Source: an uncultured Alistipes sp. (GTDB taxonomy: Bacteria > Bacteroidota > Bacteroidia > Bacteroidales > Rikenellaceae). From it: a stretch of DNA of 20,237 nt. Shown here one piece after another: positions 7,763 through 15,516 of the stretch. Below the pieces are notes generated by a model. The model saw only the letters and a list, made by a program, of their open reading frames with translations, did no database searches and had not been told where the DNA came from. The position numbers and the translations under genes were made by a program. The DNA lies in NCBI GenBank assembly GCA_904502075.1, contig CAJGDL010000013.1:1-20237 (forward strand). Reading direction: 5' to 3'. Position 1 is the first letter of the stretch, and every line of letters begins with the position of its first letter.

Positions 7763-7880
7763 GTCCCTTACGAAGGTAAAAGAGGAGTATCTTACCCCTT
7801 GAAACTTCCCCTAAAGTCTTTTATCCTCCTGAAATGTGATTTTTTTTGCTCGAAAGAGTATCAGGTGTCCGATTTTTTAT
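7763..7880. other. AT-rich spacer between mscL terminator and the next promoter
   Basis: Part of the 348-bp gap between mscL and the carboxyltransferase gene. I see no convincing ORF, repeat or hairpin here beyond a weak 5-bp inverted repeat (GGTAA/TTACC). The rest of the gap is the mscL terminator on the left and the promoter and leader of the next gene on the right. Confidence 0.5.
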
Positions 7881-7888
7881 TATCTTTG
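7881..7888 (+). promoter_or_regulatory. -7 element for the biotin carboxyltransferase gene
   Basis: TATCTTTG matches TAnnTTTG and predicts a start near 7894. The ATG at 8034 then has a leader of about 140 nt, much longer than for the other genes here. No -33 TTG is found at the usual spacing. Confidence 0.55.
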
Positions 7889-7895
7889 TATGAGG

Positions 7896-7947
7896 GTGTT
7901 AGTAAAATAACACTATGGATCGTCGAATCCCGCAACTCGACGGGTGA
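7896..7947 (+). promoter_or_regulatory. Structured leader with two hairpins and a 10-codon ORF
   Basis: Just after the predicted transcription start, GTGTTA (7896-7901) pairs with TAACAC (7908-7913). A second exact stem, CGTCGA (7921-7926) with TCGACG (7937-7942), follows. A 10-codon ORF (7915-7947, MDRRIPQLDG, TGA stop) runs through the second stem. From there to the ATG at 8034 the leader is A-rich and unstructured. It may stabilise the transcript or regulate translation; no known riboswitch class is recognised. Confidence 0.35.
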
Positions 7948-8033
7948 AAACGCCGAAACAAAACTACCCGAGCCGAAAAAAAGAGAAAAGAACCAAATAA
8001 AAAACTGAAAACCTTAAAACAAACACTAAAATT

Positions 8034-10145
8034 ATGGCAAGAAATCTGAAAATCAGAGACTTGACGTTGCGTGACGGCCAGCAGTCGTCTTTTGCAACCC
8101 GCATGAATCAGGCGCAGATCGACCGCGTGCTTCCTTATTATAAGGATGCCGGCTTCTACGCGATGGAGGTATGGGGCGGTGCCGTGCCCGACTCGGTGAT
8201 GCGCTACCTGAATGAGAATCCCTGGACTCGCCTGGAGTCAATCCACAAGGCGGTGGGTGAGGTGTCGAAGCTGACGGCTCTGTCGCGTGGCCGCAACCTC
8301 TTCGGCTACGCCCCCTACACCGATGAGATCATCGAGGGCTTCTGCCGCAACTCGATCGAGAGCGGTCTGGGTATCATGCGTATCTTCGACTGCTTGAACG
8401 ATGTGGACAACGTAAAGTCGACCATCAAATATGTAAAGAAGTATGGTGGTATCGCCGACTGCGCCGTTTGCTACACCGTAGACCCGAAGTACCCGAAACT
8501 CGGCTTTTGGGATAAGCTCAAGGGGAAGAAGAACCCCGCTCCCGTCTTTACGGATGACTACTTCGTAAACAAGGCCAAGGAGGTCGCAGCGTTGGGTGCT
8601 GATATGATCACCATCAAGGATATGTCGGGTCTGATTCCCCCGCAGCGCGTAAGCGTGCTGGTGAAGAAGTTGAAGGCCGCTGTGAATGTGCCCATCGACT
8701 TCCATACCCACTGTACGCCCGGCTACGGTTTGGCTTCGGTCTATGCCGCCATTGCTGCCGGTGTCGATGTAGTGGATACCAACTGCTGGTGGTTTGGTGG
8801 TGGTACGGGTGCCCCCGCCTTGGAACTCGTTTACCTCTTCTGCCAGAAGCTCGGTATTGATTTGGGTGTCAACATGGAGGCTGTCGCCAAGATCAACGAG
8901 GAGCTGAAGTCGATCCGTTCGGAGCTCAACCTCTCGGTATTCGGCAAGGACAAGCCCGCTCCCAAACCCTTCAACCCCGTGGTGGATGCTGTTCCCGCCG
9001 AGGTAGATGCCCAGCTCGACCGCGCCATCAAGGCGGCTCAGGCCGACGATTTCGCCACGCTGCTCGATGCTGCTCAGAAGATTGAGGCCTACTTCGGCTT
9101 CCCGGCTCCCAACGAGCTGGTACAGAAGGCCGAGATCCCGGGTGGTATGTACTCCAACATGGTGGCACAGCTCCAGCAGCTCAAGGCCGAGGAGATTCTG
9201 CCCCGCGCCATGGAGCTCATCCCGACCGTACGTCTGTCGGCCGGTCTGCCTCCCTTGGTAACCCCCACCTCGCAGATCGTGGGTGCTCAGGCCGTTAACT
9301 GCGCTATGGATGAGAAGGCCGGACGTCCGATGTACACCAACAAGAGCTCGCAGTTCGTAAACCTCGTGAAGGGTGAGTATGGTAAGACCCCCGTGAAGAT
9401 TGATCCCGAGTTCCGTCTTAAGATTTGCGGCTTCCGCGAGGAGACCCCCTATGATGTATCGAAGTATCAGATGCAGCCCAACCCCGAACTCGCCGAGGCC
9501 GGTGGTGTGAAGTTGGCCGAGAATGAGAAGGAGGTACTCCTGCTCGAGCTCTTCCCGATGGTGGCCAAGGGCTATCTGACGGGTGTGAAGAAGGCTGCTT
9601 ACGAGGCACAGAAGCCCGCCGAGGCTCCCAAGGCCGAGGCTGCTGCTGCGGTGAAGACCCCCGTGACGGGTGATGTAGTGAAGGCTCCGCTGCCCGGTAA
9701 GCTCATCGAGTACAAAGTGAAGGTGGGCGACAAGGTAGAGGCCGGTCAGGAGGTTCTCGTGCTGGAGGCCATGAAGATGGAGAATGCCGTAACGGCCGAG
9801 GTTTCGGGTTATGTGAAGCAGCTGCTGGTAGCCGTAGGCGAGAACGTAGCTACGGATGCCCAGCTCATCGAGCTGACGAAGGAGGCTCCGAAGGCTGCCG
9901 CCGCCGAGCCCGCTGCCAAGAAGCCCGTTACGGGCAAGGTGATTGCCGCTCCGCTGCCCGGTAAGGTGATCGACATCAAGGTGAAGGCCGGTGATACGAT
10001 CTCCGCAGGTCAGGAGGTGGCTGTCCTCGAGGCCATGAAGATGGAGAACTCGATCAATGCCGATTTCGCCGGTACGGTGAAGCAGGTGCTGGTATCGGTA
10101 GGTGAGAATGTCGCCACGGATGCTGCGCTGATTGAGATCGAGTAA
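8034..10145 (+). CDS. Biotin-dependent carboxyltransferase, oxaloacetate decarboxylase alpha/pyruvate carboxylase B type, with two biotinyl domains
   Basis: The product is a 703-residue protein. The N-terminal carboxyltransferase TIM barrel (about 4-300) opens with LTLRDGQQS (Asp14 metal ligand), has TIKDMSG with Lys195 as the likely carbamylated lysine, and DFHTHCT with His224 and His226 as metal ligands. A conserved carboxylase domain follows (to about 525). After an Ala/Pro/Lys linker come two biotinyl domains (about 543-614 and 631-703), each with the biotin-acceptor motif EAMKM (Lys581 and Lys669). Relatives transfer carboxyl between oxaloacetate or pyruvate and biotin; most have one biotinyl domain. 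No biotin carboxylase or sodium-pump beta/gamma subunit gene is adjacent, so partners must be elsewhere. Regular codon choice suggests high expression. It is a single-gene unit between two terminators. Confidence 0.88.
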   Translation: MARNLKIRDLTLRDGQQSSFATRMNQAQIDRVLPYYKDAGFYAMEVWGGAVPDSVMRYLNENPWTRLESIHKAVGEVSKLTALSRGRNLFGYAPYTDEIIEGFCRNSIESGLGIMRIFDCLNDVDNVKSTIKYVKKYGGIADCAVCYTVDPKYPKLGFWDKLKGKKNPAPVFTDDYFVNKAKEVAALGADMITIKDMSGLIPPQRVSVLVKKLKAAVNVPIDFHTHCTPGYGLASVYAAIAAGVDVVDTNCWWFGGGTGAPALELVYLFCQKLGIDLGVNMEAVAKINEELKSIRSELNLSVFGKDKPAPKPFNPVVDAVPAEVDAQLDRAIKAAQADDFATLLDAAQKIEAYFGFPAPNELVQKAEIPGGMYSNMVAQLQQLKAEEILPRAMELIPTVRLSAGLPPLVTPTSQIVGAQAVNCAMDEKAGRPMYTNKSSQFVNLVKGEYGKTPVKIDPEFRLKICGFREETPYDVSKYQMQPNPELAEAGGVKLAENEKEVLLLELFPMVAKGYLTGVKKAAYEAQKPAEAPKAEAAAAVKTPVTGDVVKAPLPGKLIEYKVKVGDKVEAGQEVLVLEAMKMENAVTAEVSGYVKQLLVAVGENVATDAQLIELTKEAPKAAAAEPAAKKPVTGKVIAAPLPGKVIDIKVKAGDTISAGQEVAVLEAMKMENSINADFAGTVKQVLVSVGENVATDAALIEIE
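9660..10142 (+). repeat. Intragenic tandem duplication of the biotinyl domain
   Basis: Units at 9660-9875 and 9924-10142 are offset by 264 bp and separated by a short Ala/Glu/Lys linker. By hand alignment about 50 of 72 residues match. DNA identity is exact over gctccgctgcccggtaag (9684, 9948) and over 20 bp around the biotin site (9765-9784, 10029-10048). This shows an in-frame duplication within the gene. Confidence 0.85.
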
Positions 10146-10160
10146 CTTTGTACCCAAAAG

Positions 10161-10225
10161 ACGGCATCGATTGCCGTTGAAGAGAAACCCGATGAAGGAG
10201 TACCCTTCGTCGGGTTTCTCTTTTT
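10161..10225 (+). terminator. Terminator of the carboxyltransferase gene
   Basis: A long stem, GAGAAACCCGATGAAGG (10182-10198) with CCTTCGTCGGGTTTCTC (10204-10220), has one G-T pair and is followed by TTTTT (10221-10225). A smaller hairpin, ACGGCA/TGCCGT (10161-10177), precedes it. This is a strong factor-independent terminator. Confidence 0.9.
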
Positions 10226-10270
10226 CGGGCCGTGAGCGCATTTCAAACGAAGGAGAAGATAGGCAAAAAT

Positions 10271-10286
10271 ACCTATTATTATAGGT
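10271..10286. promoter_or_regulatory. Palindrome upstream of the nspC promoter, possible operator
   Basis: ACCTAT (10271-10276) and ATAGGT (10281-10286) form an exact inverted repeat with a 4-bp AT spacer, about 30 bp upstream of the -7 element. It may bind a dimeric regulator. No matching regulator gene is next to it. Confidence 0.3.
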
Positions 10287-10314
10287 AGGTTTTCCGTTAT
10301 TGCATAAAAATCCC

Positions 10315-10322
10315 TATATTTG
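10315..10322 (+). promoter_or_regulatory. -7 element for the nspC-cysteate synthase operon
   Basis: TATATTTG fits TAnnTTTG and predicts a start near 10328, about 20 nt before the ATG at 10348. This also argues against the upstream in-frame TTG at 10300. A -33 TTG is not evident. Confidence 0.55.
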
Positions 10323-10347
10323 TAGGAATTTAGAAATCCAAAGCAAG

Positions 10348-11478
10348 ATGGTTGATTTTTCGAAAGTACCCTCGCCCTGTTATCTGCTCGATGAAGCCCT
10401 TTTGGAGCAGAACCTGGCTCTGATAGACCGCGTACGCCGCGAGGCCGAGGTCGAGATTATTGTCGCACTGAAGGCGTGTGCCATGTGGTCGATCTTCCCT
10501 ACGTTGGCCCAACACTCCGACGGAGCCACGGCAAGTTCGGCTGCCGAAGCACGCTTGGTCTTCGAGGAGTATGGCGCCCCGGCCCACACCTATGCCCCGG
10601 TCTATACGGATCGCAACATTGAGGAGATTCTGCGCACCTCGAGCCACATCACCTTCAACTCGTTGGCTCAATTCGAGCGTTTCGGGGCGCGTGCCATCCT
10701 CAGTGGCCTGTCGTGTGGTCTGAGAATCAACCCCGAGTATTCGCCCGTGGAGGTCGATCTCTACAATCCCTGCGTTGCCGGTTCGCGTCTGGGCATCCGC
10801 AAGGAGGAGCTTAAGGAGCTCCCTGCGGGTGTTGAAGGGTTGCATTTTCATGTCTTGTGTGAATCGCGCCCCCACCACCTGAAGCTTGCGTTGGAGGCAG
10901 TAGAGCGCCATTTCGGCCATCTGTTGCCCCAAATCAAGTGGCTCAATATGGGAGGAGGTCATCTGATGACCCATGCCGAGTATGACTGCGACGAACTAAT
11001 CGCCACGCTGCGCGATTTCAAGAGCCGTCACCCGCATCTGCGCCTGATCTTGGAGCCCGGCAGTGCCTTCACCTGGCGCACCGGCTACTTAGTGGCCACC
11101 GTCGAGGATATCATTCGAGGCGGAGGGGTGCAGACCGCCATGCTCGATGTCTCGTTTGCCTGCCACATGCCCGACTGCCTGGAGATGCCCTACAAGCCGG
11201 CCATCCTCGGAGCTCACGATCCCGAAGCGGGGGAGAGTCGTTGGCGCATGGGGGGCAACAGTTGCTTGGCGGGCGACTTTTATGGCGATTGGGCCTTCGA
11301 TCGCGAACCGAGAGTGGGCGACCGCATCGTCTTCGAGGATATGATCCACTACACGATGGTGAAAACCACGATGTTCAATGGTGTGCATCACCCCTCGATT
11401 GCCATTGCCCGCAAGAGCGGCGAGGTGGAGATCGTGCGCGAATTCGGCTACGAGGATTACAAACAACGCATGTCGTAG
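10348..11478 (+). CDS. nspC: Carboxynorspermidine/carboxyspermidine decarboxylase
   Basis: The product is a 376-residue PLP enzyme of the alanine-racemase-fold group III decarboxylases. It removes the carboxyl group from carboxynorspermidine or carboxyspermidine, the last step of the aspartate-semialdehyde-dependent route to (nor)spermidine used by many gut bacteria in place of the S-adenosylmethionine route. The PLP lysine is Lys42 in IVALKACAMWS; the second active-site cysteine is Cys306 in GGNSCLAGDFYGDW, typical of this family. LNMGGGH fits the phosphate-binding glycine motif. Length is normal. The partner carboxyspermidine dehydrogenase gene is not in the window. The cysteate synthase gene follows 51 bp later on the same strand, with no terminator between, so the two are probably co-transcribed. 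Confidence 0.9.
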   Translation: MVDFSKVPSPCYLLDEALLEQNLALIDRVRREAEVEIIVALKACAMWSIFPTLAQHSDGATASSAAEARLVFEEYGAPAHTYAPVYTDRNIEEILRTSSHITFNSLAQFERFGARAILSGLSCGLRINPEYSPVEVDLYNPCVAGSRLGIRKEELKELPAGVEGLHFHVLCESRPHHLKLALEAVERHFGHLLPQIKWLNMGGGHLMTHAEYDCDELIATLRDFKSRHPHLRLILEPGSAFTWRTGYLVATVEDIIRGGGVQTAMLDVSFACHMPDCLEMPYKPAILGAHDPEAGESRWRMGGNSCLAGDFYGDWAFDREPRVGDRIVFEDMIHYTMVKTTMFNGVHHPSIAIARKSGEVEIVREFGYEDYKQRMS

Positions 11479-11529
11479 ATTGAAAGGAAGGCCGACAACA
11501 AAACGAAAACTTAAATAGAGAGAAAAAGA

Positions 11530-12816
11530 ATGGAAAATTTCAAACCTACCGCTTATACGCTGGAGTGTGTGGCTACGGGACGCGAATTTCAGGACGAGGG
11601 CTGGACGATGGACGATCGACAGTGCAAGTGCCCCTCGTTGGTGCGTGCCCGCTACGAAAAGAAGAAGTTGGAGCTGAAGCCCGACTACTATGGTTTCTAT
11701 AAGTTCTGCGACTGGCTTCCCGTGAAGCGGATGCTCGACGGCTCCTCGGCACCCGTAACCTATAAGTCGAAACGGCTGGCCGAGCACCTCGGTTTGGAAA
11801 ACCTTTGGATCACCTTCAATGGCTACCATCCGGCAATCGGTGCCCGCATGACGACCTGCTCCTTCAAGGAGTGCGAGGCCTACAGCGTCTTGGCGCGTAT
11901 CCCCTCGGACGAAACCCGTACCCTGGTGGTTGCATCGGCCGGTAATACGGCCCGCGCCTTTGCCAAGGTCTGCTCCGATAACCACATCCGCCTGCTCCTC
12001 GCAGTGCCTCACGACAACCTCGATGCCTTGTGGTTTGAGGAGCCGCTGAACCCCTGCGTGAAGGTGATTGCTTCGGCCAAGGGAGGAGATTATTTCGATG
12101 CCATCCACCTGAGCAACCTGGCCCTCAAGTCGCCCCTCTTCTATGCCGAAGGGGGTGCCAAGAATATCGCCCGTCGCGATGGTATGGGTACCACCGTGCT
12201 CTCGGCCGTAACGACCATCGGCCAAATTCCCGACTACTACTTCCAAGCGGTGGGTTCCGGCACGGGAGCCATTGCTGCCTGGGAGGCCAACCAGCGTCTT
12301 GTGGAGGATGGCTCCTATGGTGATAAGGTGATGAAACTCATGGTGTCGCAAAATGCCCCCTTCGTGCCGATCTACAATGCCTATCGGGTGGATTCGCGCG
12401 AAATGTTGCCCTACGAAGATGGCAAAGCACGCCGCGATGTAGAGATCATCGATGCCAAGGTCTTGTCGAACCGCAAGCCTCCCTATGGCATTGCCGGAGG
12501 CCTGTACGATGCCCTGAAGGCAACCCAAGGCGAGGTACTTGTGGCGACGAATGCTCAGGCCCGCAAGGCCAAGGAGCTCTTCAAGGAGTTGGAGGGTGTC
12601 GACATCCATCCGGCTGCAGGAGTAGCTCTGGCTACGCTCATCAAGTCCGTGCAGGAGGGCAAAGTGGCTAAGGATGCCTGCATCATGCTCAATATCACGG
12701 GCGGTGGCGAGGAGCTCTTCCGCAAGAAGAAGCTTTGGTTCCTCGAGCCTTCGCATACCTTCTCGCTCACACCCGATCCGGAGGAGGTGATCGCCAAGGT
12801 GGAGGCCCTCTTCTAA
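11530..12816 (+). CDS. Cysteate synthase (threonine-synthase-like PLP enzyme)
   Basis: The product is a 428-residue fold-type II PLP enzyme. Known cysteate synthases make L-cysteate from O-phosphoserine and sulfite; in methanogens this feeds coenzyme M, and in Bacteroidota such as Alistipes cysteate is the head-group precursor of sulfonolipids. Visible features are Lys113 in TTCSFKECEAY (PLP Schiff base), SAGNTARAFAK (about 136-146, substrate/PLP loop), GSGTGA (242-247, phosphate binding) and the C-terminal LEGVDIHPAAGVAL segment. The N terminus has cysteines at 13, 32 and 34, as in relatives of threonine synthase. Threonine synthase is the main alternative, but the ECVATGREF start, SFKECEA and VDIHPAA segments fit the cysteate synthase group better. 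It ends at a terminator shared with the glycan operon. Confidence 0.8.
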   Translation: MENFKPTAYTLECVATGREFQDEGWTMDDRQCKCPSLVRARYEKKKLELKPDYYGFYKFCDWLPVKRMLDGSSAPVTYKSKRLAEHLGLENLWITFNGYHPAIGARMTTCSFKECEAYSVLARIPSDETRTLVVASAGNTARAFAKVCSDNHIRLLLAVPHDNLDALWFEEPLNPCVKVIASAKGGDYFDAIHLSNLALKSPLFYAEGGAKNIARRDGMGTTVLSAVTTIGQIPDYYFQAVGSGTGAIAAWEANQRLVEDGSYGDKVMKLMVSQNAPFVPIYNAYRVDSREMLPYEDGKARRDVEIIDAKVLSNRKPPYGIAGGLYDALKATQGEVLVATNAQARKAKELFKELEGVDIHPAAGVALATLIKSVQEGKVAKDACIMLNITGGGEELFRKKKLWFLEPSHTFSLTPDPEEVIAKVEALF

Positions 12817-12866
12817 TGTGCCATTTCACCTCCGAGGAGAGTTCTCGGATTTCTCTGAAAAATAGT

Positions 12867-12898
12867 AACGCATGGGTCGCTTTTGCGACTCATGCGTT
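12867..12898. terminator. Bidirectional terminator between cysteate synthase and glycan operon
   Basis: AACGCATGGGTCGC (12867-12880) pairs with GCGACTCATGCGTT (12885-12898) around a TTTT loop, with one G-T pair. GTTTTA follows on the plus strand and ACTATTTTTC on the minus strand, so it can end both convergent transcripts. Confidence 0.85.
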
Positions 12899-12913
12899 GT
12901 TTTATGGAGTTTG

Positions 12914-13903
12914 TTACGATTGCGATGCCTGTTCCACCCGAAATCCACGCCGGAGAAATTTCCTTCGTTGAAGCCATCGCATCGGTGCCGGGAAGAGCCG
13001 TAGCAGGAGCCATTGCAGCGGGTTTCGCTTCAGGTAGTAGTGGCAAATCTCCTCCATCATGGCAGAATCCCCCAAGACAATAGCCATGCGCCACAAGGAG
13101 CGATAGGCTCGTTTGAGAAGAGTGGCCTTCGTGGAGGCGGGAATCCGATGCGGATATTTGGCTTGGTAGTCGCATTGGATCTTGAAGATCCCGCGCTGCA
13201 CCCGATAGCGTTTTTGTAGGTCGCGCGTGTGGCTGGCACTCTCGCCCAACACGCGGTAGACGGCCGTCACCTCGGGCAGGAAGCCCACTTCGCTCACGGC
13301 CCAAATATCGAGGGCCAAAGCGAAAGTAGCGTCTACATAGGGGAAGGGGGCTGTGGGTAGGTGCTCACGACGGAAGAGCCAGGTGCAAGGGGCTATGTAG
13401 CCGGCATTGGCGAGGTGCTCGGCAAAAGATCCCGAGCGTCGAATCCTCCCCGATCCGATCACCTTGGGCTCGATGCGCCCCTCGGGTTCGTGGCGGAAAT
13501 CGACATCCGTGTAGACCAGTCCGCACTCGGGATGCGCCTCGAGGAAGTTGACCTGCTTTTGGAGTTTCTTCCGGTCGCACCAATAGTCGTCGCCCTCACA
13601 GAAGGCGACATAGGTGCCGCGCGCCTCGTTCAGTACACGAAAAAAGTTGCGCATTGCCCCCAAATTCTCGCATCGCGGCAACAGGCGAATGATCGTGGGG
13701 TAGCGTTCAGCCCACTGCTCACACACCTCGCGCGTTCCATCGGTCGAACCATCATCGCCGATGATCAGTTCGAAGGGGTGGTCGAACTCCTGCTCCAACA
13801 CGCCACGAATCGTCTGCTCGACATAGGCCGCCTGGTTGTAGCAGATCGTACAGACCGAGACCACGGGGGCTACTTCTTCAGCTCGTCGAAGAGATTTTTC
13901 CAT
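12914..13903 (-). CDS. Glycosyltransferase family 2
   Basis: The product is a 329-residue GT-A fold glycosyltransferase. The N terminus VSVCTICYNQAAYVEQTI leads the nucleotide-binding half, with IIGDDGSTDGT (about 48-57) and FCEGDDYW (102-108), where the acidic pair serves as the DxD-like metal site. This type adds a sugar from a nucleotide donor to a growing lipid-linked glycan on the cytoplasmic face. Donor and linkage cannot be read. The ATG at 13903 gives a 34-bp overlap with the upstream GT56 gene; a GTG at 13864 would avoid it but trims the N terminus close to the first strand. It is the last gene of the eight-gene operon. Confidence 0.88.
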   Translation of the reverse strand: MEKSLRRAEEVAPVVSVCTICYNQAAYVEQTIRGVLEQEFDHPFELIIGDDGSTDGTREVCEQWAERYPTIIRLLPRCENLGAMRNFFRVLNEARGTYVAFCEGDDYWCDRKKLQKQVNFLEAHPECGLVYTDVDFRHEPEGRIEPKVIGSGRIRRSGSFAEHLANAGYIAPCTWLFRREHLPTAPFPYVDATFALALDIWAVSEVGFLPEVTAVYRVLGESASHTRDLQKRYRVQRGIFKIQCDYQAKYPHRIPASTKATLLKRAYRSLWRMAIVLGDSAMMEEICHYYLKRNPLQWLLLRLFPAPMRWLQRRKFLRRGFRVEQASQS

Positions 13904-14937
13904 TGGGCAATAATCGTAGGTTTATCCAATAGGGGGAAGATATAGTCCCGAATCGAGTAGTCGGGGCCCGGGGCGGTGAACTCCTCAAAGGAGATTGATC
14001 CGATGCTGCGGCAGTCGAAGATCGGAATTCCCTCCTCGCGGAAGGCTCGCGACATGATGCCGGTAGGGGAGAGGAAGAGTTTCTTCTTCAAGTAGGCAAT
14101 CGTAATCAGGTTGCCAAAGGCGGCCTGACGCTCGAAATCCATCACTACGACATCCATCCCCTTGAGGAATCGGATGTATTCGCTCGGGGAGAGCATCTCG
14201 GTCTGGATGTGGAGTTGCTCCTCACGGAAGAGCGATCGGGCGTGAGCAATTACTCGTTCACGATAGGCCGCGTCACCGTAGGAGAGCACCAGGTTGATGC
14301 GAATATTCTCGTCGCGGTAGGCCGCCAGGCGATCCAAGTTGGGCAGGTGGTTGAAGGTCTCGTAGGCGCAATGTCCCACCATGATCTCCAGAGCCCTCAA
14401 ATCGCGGACCGGAGCCTCCACCGCATCGATATCTTCGTGGTAGTAGCCGCTACCGTAGAGAGCGGGCAAGATGCGAACCTCTTCGCCCAAAATGCGACGA
14501 ATCTCTCGGCTGTCGTATTTGAATCCGATGGAGATTGCCTCCAGATGGCGCAATTTATTGATGGCGATGCGTTCCTTCAGGCGATGCATCCAATTCCCCC
14601 CCTGCTTAAAGCGATGGTAGAGGTCGTGCCCCCAAACACACCAGGTTGCATGGTCGAAAAAGGAGTTGGGCAGGCGGCGAATATCGCGCGAAGAGAGGAA
14701 GAGCGAGTGAAGAATCAGGTGCTCGGCCTGTTGAGAGAGCTCCATGAGTCGCTTGCGCGAGAGCTCCGTATGGCGCACATTGGGGTGCTCGGCCGAGAGG
14801 GTGCGAAAATTCTTCTCGCCGGCACAGTAGAAGAGATGCTCGCTGTGCGCATTCGGGCAATTTTGGTTGATCATTTCGATCAGCACCCTCGTAAATACGG
14901 GCGAGTCGATCGGGAATATGTGTAGAAATCGAACCAT
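13870..14937 (-). CDS. GT56 family transferase, WecF-like (dTDP-Fuc4NAc:lipid II transferase family)
   Basis: The product is a 355-residue protein of the 4-alpha-L-fucosyltransferase/WecF family (GT56), recognised from the N terminus MVRFLHIFPIDSPVFTRVL, the central VWGHDLYHRF, and the C-terminal half with SEYIRFLKGMDVVVMDFERQAAFGN. In enterobacteria WecF adds Fuc4NAc from dTDP-Fuc4NAc to the lipid-linked disaccharide of enterobacterial common antigen. Here the gene follows an aminotransferase and an acyltransferase able to make such a dTDP-4-acetamido-sugar, so a Fuc4NAc- or Qui4NAc-type donor is a reasonable inference. It begins 6 bp after the acyltransferase stop and overlaps the GT2 gene. 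Exact donor and acceptor are not known. Confidence 0.82.
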   Translation of the reverse strand: MVRFLHIFPIDSPVFTRVLIEMINQNCPNAHSEHLFYCAGEKNFRTLSAEHPNVRHTELSRKRLMELSQQAEHLILHSLFLSSRDIRRLPNSFFDHATWCVWGHDLYHRFKQGGNWMHRLKERIAINKLRHLEAISIGFKYDSREIRRILGEEVRILPALYGSGYYHEDIDAVEAPVRDLRALEIMVGHCAYETFNHLPNLDRLAAYRDENIRINLVLSYGDAAYRERVIAHARSLFREEQLHIQTEMLSPSEYIRFLKGMDVVVMDFERQAAFGNLITIAYLKKKLFLSPTGIMSRAFREEGIPIFDCRSIGSISFEEFTAPGPDYSIRDYIFPLLDKPTIIAQWKNLFDELKK

Positions 14938-14943
14938 TGGAGA

Positions 14944-15516
14944 TTACTTCTCGTTTTCAACAAACTGCAAGAGCCCCTTCGAGCGCTCACGCAGGACTCG
15001 GGCCGGAATGCCGGCGGCCACCACCCAATCGGGCAGCGATTTTCTGACCAACGACATAGCTCCCACTACCGTACCTTCACCGATCGTAACCGCAGGGAAG
15101 AGAGTCGTGCCGCTGCCGATCTGCGCATAGCGTTTGAGGAGGATCTTGCCTCCCGTAACATGGGTCGTCTCTTCGGGGTGGATCGGGCCGATGAGGTAGT
15201 CGCCTCCGAAGTCGTCCATGGCACTGAAGAGGGTAGCACGGGGCGACACCCCCGTGTAGTCCTCCAACTCGATGCCCAAGCTACCATAGAGGGCCGCATA
15301 GGCACTGATGTGGATGTGCGAACCCAAGGTAACCTCCCCCGAGAGGATGCAAAAGTCGTCGATACGCACGTTGTCGCCTATCGAGATACGCGAGGTGCCG
15401 TAGAATGAAGCCTTGCGGCTGATCATCAACCCCTTGCCGAGGCTCTTGAATCCCATTGCGGCCAACTCTTCGGGCGTATAGTGGGGGCTCATGAACTTAT
15501 CGGTTTTTAATGACAT
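14944..15516 (-). CDS. Left-handed beta-helix (hexapeptide-repeat) acyltransferase
   Basis: The product is a 190-residue acyltransferase of the NodL/CatB/WbbJ group. Hexapeptide repeats cover about residues 35-175, including ISIGDNVRIDDFCILSG, VTLGSHIHISAYAAL and AQIGSGTTLFPAVTIGEGTVVGAMSLV, and end in the usual AAGIPARVL. Such enzymes use acetyl-CoA to acetylate sugars or amino-sugars as trimers. Position directly after a sugar 4-aminotransferase suggests N-acetylation of a dTDP-4-amino-4,6-dideoxyhexose, but O-acetylation of the glycan is also possible. The ATG at 15516 overlaps the aminotransferase gene by 20 bp; an ATG at 15492 (residue 9) would start 4 bp after its stop and is equally plausible. 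Confidence 0.85.
   Translation of the reverse strand: MSLKTDKFMSPHYTPEELAAMGFKSLGKGLMISRKASFYGTSRISIGDNVRIDDFCILSGEVTLGSHIHISAYAALYGSLGIELEDYTGVSPRATLFSAMDDFGGDYLIGPIHPEETTHVTGGKILLKRYAQIGSGTTLFPAVTIGEGTVVGAMSLVRKSLPDWVVAAGIPARVLRERSKGLLQFVENEK

Noticed and set aside
8238..10241. A 667-codon open frame on the minus strand opposite the biotin enzyme gene
   Set aside because: Its residues form no recognisable domains and it mirrors the strong codon bias of the plus-strand gene, whose motifs are clear.
10271..10286. A shared regulatory motif with the rmlA upstream region (CCTATTAT near 20200)
   Set aside because: Only eight AT-rich bases match and the second copy is not palindromic, so chance is the better explanation.
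11089..12756. A 555-codon minus-strand open frame across nspC and cysteate synthase
   Set aside because: It crosses two well-supported genes and their junction and shows no protein-family signature; it is a by-product of codon usage.
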